From the NCBI GenBank assembly GCA_020161245.1, contig JAIUOK010000040.1, forward strand, positions 1-44,050: a DNA stretch of 44,050 bases. The letters run 5' to 3'. A model generated the notes under the pieces. It saw nothing but the letters and a program-made list of their open reading frames with translations, was not told the DNA's origin and did not search any database. Shown piece after piece: positions 7,878 to 17,428 of the stretch. The DNA is from Actinomycetota bacterium. GTDB taxonomy: Bacteria > Actinomycetota > Actinomycetes > S36-B12 > CAIYMF01. Numbering within the stretch: position 1 is the stretch's first letter; every line of letters begins with the position of its first letter. The position numbers were made by a program, and so were the translations under genes.

Positions 7878-8672
7878 ATGACCGAGCCCCGCTACCTCGA
7901 GCTGCTCCCCGCCGTCGACGTCGCCGACGGCCAGGCCGTCCGCCTCGTGCAGGGGGAGGCCGGCAGCGAGACCTCCTACGGCGACCCCGTCGAGGCCGCC
8001 CTGGCCTGGCAGGAGCAGGGCGCCGAGTGGATCCACCTCGTGGACCTCGACGCCGCGTTCGGCCGCGGCTCCAACCGCGAGCTGCTCGCCGAGGTGGTGG
8101 GCCGCCTCGACGTGCAGGTGGAGATGAGCGGCGGGATCCGCGACGACGAGTCGCTGCGCGCGGCGCTGGCGACCGGCTGCACCCGCGTCAACATCGGCAC
8201 CGCCGCGCTGGAGAACCCCGAGTGGTGCGCCCGCGCGATCGCCGAGTTCGGCGACCGGGTCGCCGTCGGCCTCGACGTCCGGGGCACCACGCTCGCGGCG
8301 CGCGGCTGGACGCAGGACGGCGGCGACATCTGGGAGGTGCTGGCCCGGCTCGACTCCGAGGGCTGCGCCCGCTACGTCGTGACCGACGTGAAGAAGGACG
8401 GCACGCTGACGGGCCCCAACCTGCAGCTGCTGCGCGACGTGTGCGAGCGCACCGACCGCCCGGTCGTCGCCTCCGGCGGGGTCTCGTCGCTGCGCGACCT
8501 GCACGAGATCGCCGAGCTCGTGCCCCTCGGCGTCGAGGGCGCGATCGTCGGCAAGGCGCTCTACGCCGGCGCGTTCACCCTCCCCGAGGCGCTCGCCGCG
8601 GTCGCCCCGCCGATGGACATGCGCCAGTCGCCGTTCCGCCGCGGCGACGAGATCCCGGGCGTGATGCCCTAG
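7878..8672 (+). CDS. priA: Phosphoribosyl isomerase A (HisA, probably also TrpF)
   Basis: A 264-residue (beta/alpha)8 barrel that isomerises ProFAR to PRFAR in histidine synthesis. Catalytic Asp residues are in [15 protein letters not shown] (D14) and [16 protein letters not shown] (D170), with phosphate-binding motifs SGGIRD and ASGGVSS. The loop [12 protein letters not shown] carries the Arg-Trp pair (R142, W144) typical of actinobacterial PriA, where it allows the second reaction, phosphoribosylanthranilate isomerisation for tryptophan. No trpF is found among the trp genes in this window, which fits a dual role. Length is somewhat over the usual 240-245 because of a C-terminal tail. The ATG is fixed by the -10 box. 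Confidence 0.95.
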   Translation: MTEPRYLELLPAVDVADGQAVRLVQGEAGSETSYGDPVEAALAWQEQGAEWIHLVDLDAAFGRGSNRELLAEVVGRLDVQVEMSGGIRDDESLRAALATGCTRVNIGTAALENPEWCARAIAEFGDRVAVGLDVRGTTLAARGWTQDGGDIWEVLARLDSEGCARYVVTDVKKDGTLTGPNLQLLRDVCERTDRPVVASGGVSSLRDLHEIAELVPLGVEGAIVGKALYAGAFTLPEALAAVAPPMDMRQSPFRRGDEIPGVMP

Positions 8673-8679
8673 CCGGTCC

Positions 8680-8685
8680 TAGGCT
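8680..8685 (+). promoter_or_regulatory. -10 box of the dienelactone hydrolase gene
   Basis: TAGGCT is followed by seven bases and the ATG at 8693. It sits directly after the priA stop and marks an independent leaderless promoter. Confidence 0.55.
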
Positions 8686-8692
8686 CCGTCGC

Positions 8693-9427
8693 ATGTGCCA
8701 CAGCGACGAGTCACGTCCCCCCGCCCCTCCGCGCCAGGGCGCAGTGGGCGCCGCCGGCGACCTCCGCCTCACGGCGCCGGACGGCGCCAGCTTCCTGGCC
8801 TACGAGGCCCATCCCGCGGAGCCCTCGACGCGCGGGATCGTGATCCTCCCGGACATCCGCGGCCTGCACGAGTACTACAAGCAGCTCGCCGAGCGCTTCG
8901 CGGAGGCCGGGTTCCACGCCGTGGCCTTCGACTGGTTCGGCCGCACCGCCGACACCGACGACCGCGCCGAGGGCTTCGACTGGCAGACCCACATCCCGCA
9001 GACCACGCAGCCGGGCATCGCAGCCGACGTCGCCGCCTGCGTCGACAAGCTGCGCGGCGACGGCGCCGAGTCGGTGTTCACCGTCGGCTTCTGCTTCGGC
9101 GGCCGCAACTCCTTCCGCCAGGCCGCCGACCAGCCCGGACTCGCCGGGGCCATCGGCTTCTACGGCAGCGTCGACAACGTCGGCCCGGTCGCGGACCAGG
9201 TGCAGGCGCCGATCCTCATGCTGCTCGCCGGCGACGACCAGAGCATCCGGCCGGAGAGCTTCGACGGCCTCATCGCCTCGGTGACCGCGCGCGGCATCGA
9301 CGTCGAGCGCCAGGTCTACGACGGCGCCCCGCACTCGTTCTTCGACCGCAGCTTCGCCGACCACCGGGCGGCCTGCGCCGACGCGTGGGACCGCATCCTC
9401 GCCTTCACCGACCGCCACGCCGCCTGA
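8693..9427 (+). CDS. Dienelactone hydrolase family protein
   Basis: A 244-residue cytosolic alpha/beta hydrolase. The Cys nucleophile elbow is GFCFGG (C134), with acid D181 or D182 in LLAGDDQS and His in APHSFF (H214), the Cys-Asp-His triad of dienelactone hydrolases. The N-terminus MCHSDESRPPAPP is a common opening of actinobacterial members. The family hydrolyses cyclic dienelactones in chloroaromatic breakdown, but most homologues have unknown substrates, and no catabolic genes are nearby. It begins right after priA and is followed after eight bases by the acyltransferase gene, with which it may form an operon. Confidence 0.9.
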   Translation: MCHSDESRPPAPPRQGAVGAAGDLRLTAPDGASFLAYEAHPAEPSTRGIVILPDIRGLHEYYKQLAERFAEAGFHAVAFDWFGRTADTDDRAEGFDWQTHIPQTTQPGIAADVAACVDKLRGDGAESVFTVGFCFGGRNSFRQAADQPGLAGAIGFYGSVDNVGPVADQVQAPILMLLAGDDQSIRPESFDGLIASVTARGIDVERQVYDGAPHSFFDRSFADHRAACADAWDRILAFTDRHAA

Positions 9428-9435
9428 GCCGCGCC

Positions 9436-10848
9436 GTGAAGGTCTTCGCGGCGGTGCCCACGGCGGCCGCGGCTGAGCGGACGCCGGCCGACCGCGACCG
9501 CGTCGTCGACGCCGCGCGGGCCGCGGCCCTGCTCGTCGTCGTGGCGGGCCACGGGATCATGGCGGTGGTCGCGTGGCCCGACGGCGTGCCCGTCCTGGGC
9601 AACCTGCTGGCCGCGTTCCCCCTCACGCAGGCGCTCACCTGGCTGCTGCAGATCATGCCGCTGTTCTTCTTCGCGGGCGGCGCCGCCAACGCCCTGTCGT
9701 GGGACCGGCACCGGGCCGACGGGTATGCCTCCTGGCTGTGGGGGAGGGGGCGGCGGCTGCTGCGCCCGGCGTGGATCTATCTCGGCATCATGAGCGCGAT
9801 CGCGGTCGTGGTGACCGTGGCGGCGTCCCCGCGCACCTCCGAGCCGCTCATGCTGCTCACCACGCAGCTGCTGTGGTTCCTCGGCGCCTACCTCATCGTC
9901 ACCGCGCTGATGCCCTGGATGCGGCCGACGGGCCGTGCCTGCGGGGCGCTCGTCGCGCTCGGGCTGGTGGCCGCGTGCGGGCTCGTCGACGCGCTCCGGT
10001 TCTACCTCGGAGCGCCGGACGCCGTGGGGCTGCTCAACTTCGTGCTGGTGTGGGCGGTGCCGGCGTACCTCGGCACGCTGCGCGCCCGCGGCGTGCTGGG
10101 CTCCTACCCGCGCGCCTGGCTGGTGGCCGTCGCCGTCGGCGGCATCGCGCTGGACGCCCTTCTCATCCGCGTCGGCCCGTGGCCGGTCTCGATGGTGGGG
10201 ATGCCCGGCGAGCCGGTGAGCAACATGGCGCCGCCCACCGTCGTGCTGGCCATCCACTCGGTCGTGCTCGCCGTGGTGCTCACGCTCCTGGACGGGCCGC
10301 TGCGCCGGCTCCTCGCGCGCGACGCCGTCTGGAGGCCCGTCACCGGGGTCAACCTCGTCGCCATGACGCTCTATCTCTGGCACCTGCCGGTGCTCATCGC
10401 GCTGACGACGCTGCTGCACGTCCTCGGCCTCGACCGTCCGGTGCGCCTCGACGACGGCGGGTGGCCGGTACCCGACGGCTGGGGCTACGCGCCCGGCACG
10501 GTCGCCTTCCTGGCGGCGTACGGCGTGTGCGTGTGGGCGGTGGTCCGCCTGCTCTGGCCGCTGGAGCATGCGGCGCTGCCGTGGTGGGACTCGCCGACGT
10601 CGGCGCGCAGTCCGGGTCCGCGGGTCGCCGCTGCGACCGCAGGCATCGCGACCTTCGGCGTCGGGGCCAGCACGCTGGTGCTGTCGGCCACCGGCCTGGC
10701 CGGGTTCCCGGCACGGACCATCGACTACGCCGGCCTGCCGCTCAACGCGGCCGGAGCCATCGCGGTGCTGCTGCTGTCCGGGGCGGCGCTGCGCTGGGCC
10801 GGTGCCGACCGGAAGGCGCCGGACCGCGAGCCCGCCGTCAGCGCCTGA
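9436..10848 (+). CDS. Acyltransferase-3 family integral membrane protein
   Basis: A 470-residue protein with about ten or more hydrophobic helices. The family start is visible: DRDRVVDAARAAALLVVVAGHGIMAVV with the conserved Arg and His, then LLQIMPLFFFAGGAANALSW and RRLLRPAWIYL. Members of this family O-acylate sugars, lipids or antibiotics at the membrane, using the His near the cytoplasmic face. The substrate here is unknown. GTG at 9436 gives MKVFAAVPTAAAAERTPADRD. It lies eight bases after the dienelactone hydrolase gene and converges with the first chemoreceptor gene with a gap of only four bases. Confidence 0.88.
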   Translation: MKVFAAVPTAAAAERTPADRDRVVDAARAAALLVVVAGHGIMAVVAWPDGVPVLGNLLAAFPLTQALTWLLQIMPLFFFAGGAANALSWDRHRADGYASWLWGRGRRLLRPAWIYLGIMSAIAVVVTVAASPRTSEPLMLLTTQLLWFLGAYLIVTALMPWMRPTGRACGALVALGLVAACGLVDALRFYLGAPDAVGLLNFVLVWAVPAYLGTLRARGVLGSYPRAWLVAVAVGGIALDALLIRVGPWPVSMVGMPGEPVSNMAPPTVVLAIHSVVLAVVLTLLDGPLRRLLARDAVWRPVTGVNLVAMTLYLWHLPVLIALTTLLHVLGLDRPVRLDDGGWPVPDGWGYAPGTVAFLAAYGVCVWAVVRLLWPLEHAALPWWDSPTSARSPGPRVAAATAGIATFGVGASTLVLSATGLAGFPARTIDYAGLPLNAAGAIAVLLLSGAALRWAGADRKAPDREPAVSA

Positions 10849-10852
10849 GCCC

Positions 10853-13342
10853 TCAGAACCGGAACTGGCGCAGCATGCGCTGCATCTCGGTCGACATCGA
10901 CACCAGGCCGCCCGCGGCGCGCTCGCTGTCGAGCGCGCACGTGCGGGTGCTGTCGGCGGCGAGCCCGACGGTGCGCAGCCCCTCGGAGATCGACAGCGCC
11001 CCGGTCGCGGCGGCCGACACGTTGTAGGCGATCGCGGTGGTCGTCGCGGTCTGCTCCTCGACGGCGCTGGAGATCGCCTCCTGGTGGGAGTTGATCCGCG
11101 TGATCACGTCGGCGATCTCCGTGATCGCGTCCATCGCCACCAGCGTGCTCTCCTGGATCGCCGCGATGCGGCGGCTGATCTCCTGGGTGGCGCCGGCCGT
11201 CTCCTTGGCCAGCTCCTTGACCTCGTTGGCCACCACGGCGAAGCCCTTGCCCGCATCACCCGCGCGGGCCGCCTCGATGGTGGCGTTGAGGGCCAGCAGG
11301 TTGGTCTGGTCGGCGATCGAGGTGATCGTGCGGATGACCTTGCCGATCTCCGCCGACGACTCGTTGAGCATCATCACCGAGTCGTTGGCCTGGCCCGCGA
11401 CGGCGACGGCCTGGTTCGCCACGCCCGCGGCGGTCGAGGCGCTGGTCGCGATCTCGGCGATCGAGGCCCGCAACTGGTCGGCGGCGCCGGCCACGCTCTC
11501 CACGTTGAGGGCGACGTCGGACGCCGCGAGCGAGAGGTGCTCCACCTGGTCGGACGTCGAGGTCGCGTTCTCGATGAGCAGCGACGACACCGACTCGAGC
11601 TCCACCCCCGCTGAGCCGAGCGAGTGGGCCGTCCCGGCGATCTCCGACAGGCTCGCCCGCAGCCGGCCGAAGAACTCGGCCAGGCCGTCGCCCATGATGC
11701 GGATGCTCCCGTCGGAGGACACCTCGAGGCGCTGCGTGAGATCGCCCTCGGCCGCGGCCCGAACGACGGCGAGGATCTCCTCGACGTCGTTCTGCAGACG
11801 CCGGCTGACGCTGCGCTCCCGCTCCTCGAGCGCGAGCCGCGAGAACGTCTGCGACAGAAGGCGCGAGATCGTGCGCAGCGTCTCCAGGCGCGCCTCGGTC
11901 AGCGCGACGGCACCGGCTGCTGCGAAGTCCATGACCCCGCGCACCTCGCCGTCGACGGTCACGGGGAACGCGACGCCGGACCTGATCCCGGCGGCCTCCG
12001 CCGCGGCCCGGCGGGCGACGGCCCGGTCCACCGATGCGTCGTCGAGGGCGACGACGTCGCGGCGCCGCCACGCGGCACCGACGAGCCCCTCGCCCTCGGC
12101 GAACAGCTGCTCGTGCGTCGCACGCACGAACTCGGGATGGGCCGTGCCGGAGTCGAGCAGGAACCGCATCCGGTCGGTACCCGCGACCAGGGTCCAGCAG
12201 GTCCCGTAGTCGAAGCCGAGGTGCGTGCGGACGACCGAGAGCGCGACCGCGGCGGCCTCCTCGCTGGTCGACACGCCGACGAGCGACGACAGCAGGTCGG
12301 CGACGGTCGCCGTGTCCTTGGCGGTCTCGGCGGCCGCCTGCTCCGACAGCATGCGGGAGATGGCGTGCGAGACGAGCTGGGCGAGGTTGCGCAGCGTCGC
12401 CCGGCGCTGGTTGCGGATCTCCCGCACCTCGCGCGACACCACCTCGATGACGCCGACGACGTCGGCGGCGACGATCACGGGGAGGCAGACGGCCGAGCGG
12501 TAGCCGGCGACGGCGGCGGCGGCCGAGCGCGGGCACTCGGCCTGCGCGAGGTCGTCGACCACGACGAGGTCGCGGGCGGCCCAGGCCTGGCCCACGGGGC
12601 CGTGCCCGATGCGGAAGCGGTGGTCGGCGGTGGCGGTGCGCCACGTCTCGTCGGGCACGCCGGTCTCGTCGGCCTGGACGATGGTCGTGCCGTCGTCGGC
12701 CAGGACCCAGAAGGCCCCGAGGTCGAAGCGCAGGCTCGAGCGCAGCGACTCGATGGCGCACATGGCGGCGTCGACCGGCGTCCTGGCGCCCTCCAGCGAG
12801 CGCAGCAGGAGGTCGACGGCCTGGTTGTCGGCAGCGACGTCGGCGATCACGCGCGCCGTGGTCTTGCGGTCCTCGATGCTCTGCCACGTGGTGAGCGCAC
12901 CCACCCGCTCGCCGTCCTCGACGATGGCCGAGACCGTCACCTCGAGCAGGTCCTGGCCGTTGTCGACCTCGAAGGTGTAGGGCAGCTCGTGGCGGCGCGG
13001 GTCGGCGTCGACGTACCCCGGGGTGCGCGAGAGGATCTCGACCGGCAGGCCGATGAGGTCGTCGGCGGACAGGCCGAGGGAGGCGACGAGCGCGCCCATC
13101 TCCTGCTTGGCCGGCGCGTTCATGTAGCGGATGACCTGGTTGCGGTCCTGCGCCATCACCCGCAGCGGGAACGCCTCGACGACCGACGACGGCGAGGTGC
13201 GGCGGAACGCGCGCTCCGCCTCGCGCGCCGCGCGGCGGCCGGACCAGGTGCTGTCGTCGGGCCCGGGCAGCGCGGCGGCACGGGAGTGGGCGCCCTCGGC
13301 GTCGGGGCGGAGGGCGGGGTCGAGGCCCGGTGTGCTGGTCAT
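10853..13342 (-). CDS. Soluble methyl-accepting chemotaxis protein, PAS-GAF-GAF-HAMP-MCP (copy 1)
   Basis: An 829-residue cytoplasmic chemoreceptor without signal peptide or membrane helices. In order: a PAS-like domain (about 50-165; [21 protein letters not shown]), a first GAF domain (about 185-330), a second GAF (about 355-500), a HAMP-like segment (about 520-565; [16 protein letters not shown]) and the MCP signalling coiled coil. The coil's conserved tip [20 protein letters not shown] and [16 protein letters not shown] lie at about 677-716. The C-terminus ends MLRQFRF. It would control CheA-CheW in response to an intracellular signal; the ligand is unknown. A close homologue lies immediately upstream. 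No cheA, cheW or cheR gene is in the window. A GGAG ribosome site lies about five bases before the ATG. Confidence 0.93.
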   Translation of the reverse strand: MTSTPGLDPALRPDAEGAHSRAAALPGPDDSTWSGRRAAREAERAFRRTSPSSVVEAFPLRVMAQDRNQVIRYMNAPAKQEMGALVASLGLSADDLIGLPVEILSRTPGYVDADPRRHELPYTFEVDNGQDLLEVTVSAIVEDGERVGALTTWQSIEDRKTTARVIADVAADNQAVDLLLRSLEGARTPVDAAMCAIESLRSSLRFDLGAFWVLADDGTTIVQADETGVPDETWRTATADHRFRIGHGPVGQAWAARDLVVVDDLAQAECPRSAAAAVAGYRSAVCLPVIVAADVVGVIEVVSREVREIRNQRRATLRNLAQLVSHAISRMLSEQAAAETAKDTATVADLLSSLVGVSTSEEAAAVALSVVRTHLGFDYGTCWTLVAGTDRMRFLLDSGTAHPEFVRATHEQLFAEGEGLVGAAWRRRDVVALDDASVDRAVARRAAAEAAGIRSGVAFPVTVDGEVRGVMDFAAAGAVALTEARLETLRTISRLLSQTFSRLALEERERSVSRRLQNDVEEILAVVRAAAEGDLTQRLEVSSDGSIRIMGDGLAEFFGRLRASLSEIAGTAHSLGSAGVELESVSSLLIENATSTSDQVEHLSLAASDVALNVESVAGAADQLRASIAEIATSASTAAGVANQAVAVAGQANDSVMMLNESSAEIGKVIRTITSIADQTNLLALNATIEAARAGDAGKGFAVVANEVKELAKETAGATQEISRRIAAIQESTLVAMDAITEIADVITRINSHQEAISSAVEEQTATTTAIAYNVSAAATGALSISEGLRTVGLAADSTRTCALDSERAAGGLVSMSTEMQRMLRQFRF

Positions 13343-13356
13343 GCCGGCTCCGTGGT

Positions 13357-13391
13357 GGGACGGGTCGTGGGGCGCCGTCCCGACGCCCCAC
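13357..13391 (-). promoter_or_regulatory. Two mutually exclusive stems in the leader of chemoreceptor copy 1
   Basis: GGGACGG (13357-13363) pairs with CCGTCCC (13375-13381). GTGGGGCG (13367-13374) pairs with CGCCCCAC (13384-13391). The stems overlap and cannot form together. On the minus strand the inner stem ends about five bases before the GGAG ribosome site of the gene starting at 13342. It could be a translational switch or a chance result of high GC. Confidence 0.35.
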
Positions 13392-13442
13392 CTCCCCTTC
13401 GGTGCGGACGCCGTCCTCCTGAGGCGAAGCGGCGCGCATCCG

Positions 13443-13474
13443 CCTCCCGGCTCGCTCACCAGGAGAGCGGGAGG
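13443..13474 (-). terminator. Hairpin after chemoreceptor copy 2
   Basis: CCTCCCGGCTC pairs with GAGCGGGAGG with one bulged base and an 11-base loop. It lies 18-49 bases past the stop of the upstream chemoreceptor gene on the minus strand. There is no T-tract, as is usual for high-GC actinobacteria. It may reduce read-through into copy 1. Confidence 0.5.
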
Positions 13475-13491
13475 AGAGGCGGCCGGCCGGA

Positions 13492-15966
13492 TCAGTAGCG
13501 GAACTGCCGCAGCATGCGCAGCATCTCGGTGGACATGCGGGCCAGGCCCTGCGCGGCGACCTGGCTGTCGAGCGCGCCGCTGCGCGTGCGGTCGGCGGCC
13601 TGGCCGACCGTGCGGATGCCCTCGGTGATGGCGATGGCGCCGGCGGCGGCCGCGTTGACGTTGTAGGCGATCGCCGACGTGGTGGCCGTCTGCTCCTCGA
13701 CCGCGGTGGAGATGGCGGCCTGCCGCTCGTCGATGCGCTGGATGACCCCGCTGATCTGGGTGATCGAGTCGATCGCCGAGCGCGTGCTCTCCTGGATCGC
13801 GGTGATGCGCCTGCTGATCTCGTCCGTGGCGCGTGCTGTCTCCTTGGCCAGCTCCTTGACCTCGGTGGCCACCACCGCGAAGCCCTTGCCCGCTTCGCCG
13901 GCGCGGGCCGCCTCGATGGTGGCGTTGAGGGCCAGCAGGTTGGTCTGGTCGGCGATGTCGGTGATGGTCTTGATGACCTTGCCGATCTCCGACGACGACG
14001 CGTCGAGCGCGCGCACCGACTCGTCGGCCTCCATGGCGACGGCGACCGCCTCGCCCGCCACGCGGGCTGCGGTCGTCGCGCTGACGGCGATCTCGGCGAT
14101 CGACGACTTGAGCTGCTCGGCGGCGCCGGCCACGCCCTCGACGTTGGCGGCCACGTCGCCGGCCGACAAGGTCAGCAGCTCCACCTGGTCGGACGTCGAG
14201 CTGGCGTCCTCGATCATGCGGCCCGAGACGGTCTCGAGCTCGGCGCCCGCGCTGCCGAGGGCGTAGGCCGACTCGGAGATCTCCGCGAGGCTCTGGCGCA
14301 GGCGGGTCATGAACTCGGCGAGGCCGTCGCTCATCACCTCGAGCGAGCCGTTGCCCGTGACGGCGACGGTCTGCGTGAGGTCGCCGCCGGCGGCTGCGCG
14401 AACCGCGGCCAGCAGTTCGTCGACGCCGTCCTGCAGGGCCCGGGCGGCCTCGCGCTCGCGGTCCTCGACGGCGATGCGCCCGAAGGTGTGCGAGAGCAGA
14501 CGGCCGATGGTGCGCATGGTCTCGACGCGCGTGGCCGAGAGCGCGCCGGTGACGTCGGTGAGGAAGTCCATCGTCGCGACGACCTCGCCCTCCACCACGA
14601 CGGGGATGGCGATGGAGTTGCGGATGCCGTGGCGTCGCGCGGACTCCGTGCGCGGGCAGTCGAGGAGCTGGCCGAGGTCGTCGGCCGTCACGGCGGTGGC
14701 CTGCTGCCAGGCGCGGCCGCACAGCCCTTCGCCCTCGCGGTAGCGCGTGCTGCGCGTGACGGAGACGAACTCGGGGTCCGCGCTGCCGGAGTCGAGCGCG
14801 AAGGCCAGACGGTCGCCGGAGTCGGACGACGTGCGGCGCCACAGGCTTCCGTACGACCAGCCGAACAGCGAGCGCACGGTCGAGAGGGCGACGGCGCCGG
14901 CCTCGTCGGCCGTGGAGGCGCCCACGAGGGCCGAGAGCAGCTCGGCGACCGCCGCGGTGTTCTGTCCGGCCTCGATCGCCGCGCGCTCCGACAGCAGCCG
15001 GGTGACGGCGTGCGAGAGCAGCTGGCCGATGTTGGCGAGGGTCTCGCGACGTGCCTGCACGAGCTCGTGGTCCGACGCGCACCACAGGTCGAAGACGCCG
15101 ACCACGGCGCCGTCGACCACGATCGGGATGGCGGCGGCGGTGCGGAGGCCGGCGGCCGCCGCAGCCGCGGTGCGCGGGCACGTGTCGCCGGAGAGGTCGT
15201 CGACGGCCACCATGCTCGCCGCTGCCCACGCGCGGCCGACCACGCCGGAGCCCACGGCGTGCACGTGCGTCTCGGACTGGTGCAGGAACTCCGGGTAGCC
15301 GCCGCCGGAGCCGGCCACCAGCCGCAGGCCCCGCCCGTCGGCGTCGGCCTCCCAGTACGTGCCCACGTCCCAGCCCTGGCCGGTGCGGACCGCCTCGATG
15401 GTGGCCAGCGCGGCCTCCACCGGGGTCCGGGCCGGGTCGAGCCCGCGGATGACGCGGCTGACGGTGTCGTTGTCGGCGGCCACGTCGGCGAGCACCTGCT
15501 CGGTGCGCAGCCGGTCGCGCATGCTGGTCCACGTCGCGAGCGTGCCGATCTGCTCGCCCTCGTGGCTGATGCTGTCGACGGTCAGCTCGACGACGTCGAA
15601 CCCGTTGTCGACCACCATGCTGAAGGGCATGTCGCCCGGGCCGGCGGCGCCGCCGGGATAGCCCTCCGTGCCCTCGAGCACGGCGGCGGGCAGCCCGATG
15701 AGGTCGTCGGGTGTCAGGCCGAGCCCCGCGGTGACGGGGGCGATGGAGGCACGGGCGGCGGCGTTGAGCCGGCGGATGACGCCGTCGCGGTCGGAGACCA
15801 CGGCCGAGAGGGGGAGGGCGTCGAGCACGCCCTGCAGGTCGGCGGCGTCGAGCGCCCGCTGCGACTGACGGATCTCCCAGCGCTGCCGCCATCCGGCGGG
15901 CGCGGGGGGCGCCTGCTGGGCGGAGCGCGGTGCCGTGCGTCGGGCGTCGTCCTGGGTGAGGGGCAT
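13492..15966 (-). CDS. Soluble methyl-accepting chemotaxis protein, PAS-GAF-GAF-HAMP-MCP (copy 2)
   Basis: An 824-residue paralogue of the downstream gene with the same domain order: PAS-like (about 42-155; [21 protein letters not shown]), two GAF domains (about 180-325 and 350-490), a HAMP-like part ([16 protein letters not shown] is close in form) and an MCP coil with [20 protein letters not shown] and [16 protein letters not shown]. It ends MLRQFRY. There is no membrane segment, so it is a cytosolic receptor. Even the start regions are alike (GGAGCC before each ATG), pointing to tandem duplication. The sensor GAF and PAS parts have diverged more than the signalling tip, consistent with different ligands or partners. 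Confidence 0.93.
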   Translation of the reverse strand: MPLTQDDARRTAPRSAQQAPPAPAGWRQRWEIRQSQRALDAADLQGVLDALPLSAVVSDRDGVIRRLNAAARASIAPVTAGLGLTPDDLIGLPAAVLEGTEGYPGGAAGPGDMPFSMVVDNGFDVVELTVDSISHEGEQIGTLATWTSMRDRLRTEQVLADVAADNDTVSRVIRGLDPARTPVEAALATIEAVRTGQGWDVGTYWEADADGRGLRLVAGSGGGYPEFLHQSETHVHAVGSGVVGRAWAAASMVAVDDLSGDTCPRTAAAAAAGLRTAAAIPIVVDGAVVGVFDLWCASDHELVQARRETLANIGQLLSHAVTRLLSERAAIEAGQNTAAVAELLSALVGASTADEAGAVALSTVRSLFGWSYGSLWRRTSSDSGDRLAFALDSGSADPEFVSVTRSTRYREGEGLCGRAWQQATAVTADDLGQLLDCPRTESARRHGIRNSIAIPVVVEGEVVATMDFLTDVTGALSATRVETMRTIGRLLSHTFGRIAVEDREREAARALQDGVDELLAAVRAAAGGDLTQTVAVTGNGSLEVMSDGLAEFMTRLRQSLAEISESAYALGSAGAELETVSGRMIEDASSTSDQVELLTLSAGDVAANVEGVAGAAEQLKSSIAEIAVSATTAARVAGEAVAVAMEADESVRALDASSSEIGKVIKTITDIADQTNLLALNATIEAARAGEAGKGFAVVATEVKELAKETARATDEISRRITAIQESTRSAIDSITQISGVIQRIDERQAAISTAVEEQTATTSAIAYNVNAAAAGAIAITEGIRTVGQAADRTRSGALDSQVAAQGLARMSTEMLRMLRQFRY

Positions 15967-16016
15967 ACCGGGCTCCGTCGGGCAGCGTGCGGAGGCGGCC
16001 GTACCCGGCCGTCATG

Positions 16017-16034
16017 GTCCCCCCGTCGGGGGAC
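16017..16034 (-). promoter_or_regulatory. Leader hairpin before chemoreceptor copy 2
   Basis: GTCCCCC and GGGGGAC form a 7-bp stem with a four-base loop, about 50 bases upstream of the ATG at 15966. A second small stem, GGCCG/CGGCC, lies nearer the gene. Role unknown; possibly untranslated-leader structure. Confidence 0.3.
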
Positions 16035-16068
16035 GCCGGCCGCTGCTGAGCGGAACAACCTCCGCGTT

Positions 16069-16098
16069 GCCTCTCGAACCCCGGTTCAGGACAGAGGC
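16069..16098 (-). terminator. Nested hairpin downstream of the PPOX gene
   Basis: GCCTCT pairs with AGAGGC and, inside it, GAACC pairs with GGTTC around a two-base loop. It lies 41-70 bases past the stop of the minus-strand oxidoreductase gene. The arms resemble a T-arm, but no tRNA can be folded around it. A terminator or insulating structure is the likeliest reading. Confidence 0.4.
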
Positions 16099-16138
16099 GA
16101 GCACGGGCCGTCACCCGGACGGCCTAGCGGCGGAGGGG

Positions 16139-16573
16139 CTAGACGACCGTGATCTCGAGGCCGACGCGGCCGGAGTGCCGTCGGGCGAGCTTGCCCGCGG
16201 CGCGGAAGAGCTTGAACTGGACGCCGTACTTGTCCGCGAGGAGGCGCTCGACCTTCGCGACGCCCTCGGGGTCGTCGAGGACCCGGGCGCTGGCGTCCAC
16301 CGGCTCGCCCTGCAGAGCGCCGCGGGCATCGCAGGGGGCGATCCGCACATGGCCGCGGTTGCGGATCCGCTTGACCTTGCCCGCGGTGCCGTCGGTCCAG
16401 ACGAAGAGCCGTGCGCCGTCGGTCGCCACCCAGACGGGGGTGGCGACGGCGGTGCCGTCCTTCTTGTAGGTCGTCAGCGAGATGTAGGAGCCCGAGGCGA
16501 GGCGCTGGGTCTCGGCGAGCGACTGCTCGCCGCCGGGGTGCTGCTCGTCGGTGCTGCCCATGCCCTCGCTCAT
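16139..16573 (-). CDS. PPOX-class F420-dependent oxidoreductase (Rv2061 type)
   Basis: A 144-residue split-barrel flavin/deazaflavin-binding protein. SGSYISLTTYKKDGTAVATPVWVATDGARLFVWTDGTAGKVKRIRNRGHVRIAPCDARG is the conserved core of the small F420-binding PPOX proteins of actinobacteria, here read in pieces as LTTYKKDGT, TPVWVA and KVKRIRN-G-VRIAPCD. They reduce unknown substrates with F420H2. The ATG at 16573 is supported by TACGGT ending six bases upstream; another ATG at 16561 is possible. It diverges from hisF with 63 bases between starts, and both promoters fit in that gap. Confidence 0.85.
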   Translation of the reverse strand: MSEGMGSTDEQHPGGEQSLAETQRLASGSYISLTTYKKDGTAVATPVWVATDGARLFVWTDGTAGKVKRIRNRGHVRIAPCDARGALQGEPVDASARVLDDPEGVAKVERLLADKYGVQFKLFRAAGKLARRHSGRVGLEITVV

Positions 16574-16579
16574 GCTCCG

Positions 16580-16585
16580 ACCGTA
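16580..16585 (-). promoter_or_regulatory. -10 box of the PPOX gene (leaderless)
   Basis: Read on the minus strand, TACGGT is followed by six bases and the ATG at 16573. It is one half of a compact divergent pair with the hisF box. Confidence 0.55.
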
Positions 16586-16624
16586 CGGGAGAGAACCGGA
16601 TGGGGCGCGTCGGGGACGGCCTCC

Positions 16625-16630
16625 TAGAGT
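16625..16630 (+). promoter_or_regulatory. -10 box of hisF (leaderless)
   Basis: TAGAGT is followed by six bases and the ATG at 16637. No convincing -35 is visible. It shows that hisF is transcribed apart from the main his operon. Confidence 0.6.
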
Positions 16631-16636
16631 GGGCGC

Positions 16637-17422
16637 ATGCCCGTCGCCGTCCGCGTCATCCCGTGCCTCGACGTCGATGCCGGCAGGGTCGTCAAGGGCG
16701 TCAACTTCGTCGACCTGCGCGATGCGGGCGACCCCGTCGAGCTGGCCCGCGCCTACGACGCTCAGGGCGCCGACGAGCTGGTCTTCCTCGACATCACCGC
16801 GAGCAGCGGCGACCGCGAGACCACCTACGACGTCGTGCGGCGCACGGCAGAGCAGGTGTTCATCCCGCTGACGGTGGGCGGCGGAGTGCGCACGGTCGAC
16901 GACGTCGACCGGCTGCTGCGCAACGGCGCCGACAAGGTCGGCGTCAACACCGCGGCCATCGCCCGGCCCGAGCTGCTCAGCGAGGCGGCCCACCGATTCG
17001 GCTCCCAGTGCGTCGTGCTGTCGGTGGACGCCCGTCGCTGCCCCGACGGCGTGACGACCGACTCCGGCTGGGAGGTCACCACCCACGGCGGCCGCCGCTC
17101 CACCGGGATCGACGCCGTCGGCTGGGCCGTGAGGGCTGCAGAGCTCGGGGCGGGGGAGATCCTGCTCAACTCCATGGACGCCGACGGCACCAAGGACGGC
17201 TACGACCTGCCGCTGCTGCGCGCCGTCCGCGCCGAGGTGGCCGTCCCGGTCATCGCGAGCGGGGGCGCCGGCCGGCTCGAGGACTTCGTGCCCGCCGTCG
17301 AGGCCGGTGCCGACGCGGTGCTCGCCGCCAGCGTCTTCCACTTCGGCGACCTCACGATCGGCGAGGTCAAGCGCACGATCGGCGGCGCCGGGTACCCGGT
17401 GCGCCTGCCCGTCGCCCGCTGA
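16637..17422 (+). CDS. hisF: Imidazole glycerol phosphate synthase, cyclase subunit
   Basis: A 261-residue (beta/alpha)8 barrel that combines PRFAR with ammonia delivered by HisH, giving IGP and [24 protein letters not shown] holds the first catalytic Asp (D12) and [13 protein letters not shown] the second. [11 protein letters not shown] and [12 protein letters not shown] are the phosphate-binding turns. Length is typical. It is separated from hisH and priA by an 8-kb block of unrelated genes but lies on the same strand. It is followed seven bases later by the end of a convergent gene. Confidence 0.97.
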   Translation: MPVAVRVIPCLDVDAGRVVKGVNFVDLRDAGDPVELARAYDAQGADELVFLDITASSGDRETTYDVVRRTAEQVFIPLTVGGGVRTVDDVDRLLRNGADKVGVNTAAIARPELLSEAAHRFGSQCVVLSVDARRCPDGVTTDSGWEVTTHGGRRSTGIDAVGWAVRAAELGAGEILLNSMDADGTKDGYDLPLLRAVRAEVAVPVIASGGAGRLEDFVPAVEAGADAVLAASVFHFGDLTIGEVKRTIGGAGYPVRLPVAR

Positions 17423-17428
17423 CCGGGG

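Noticed and set aside
16069..16098. T-arm-like sequence suggesting a tRNA
   Set aside because: No acceptor, D or anticodon arms can be placed around it; a simple nested hairpin explains it.
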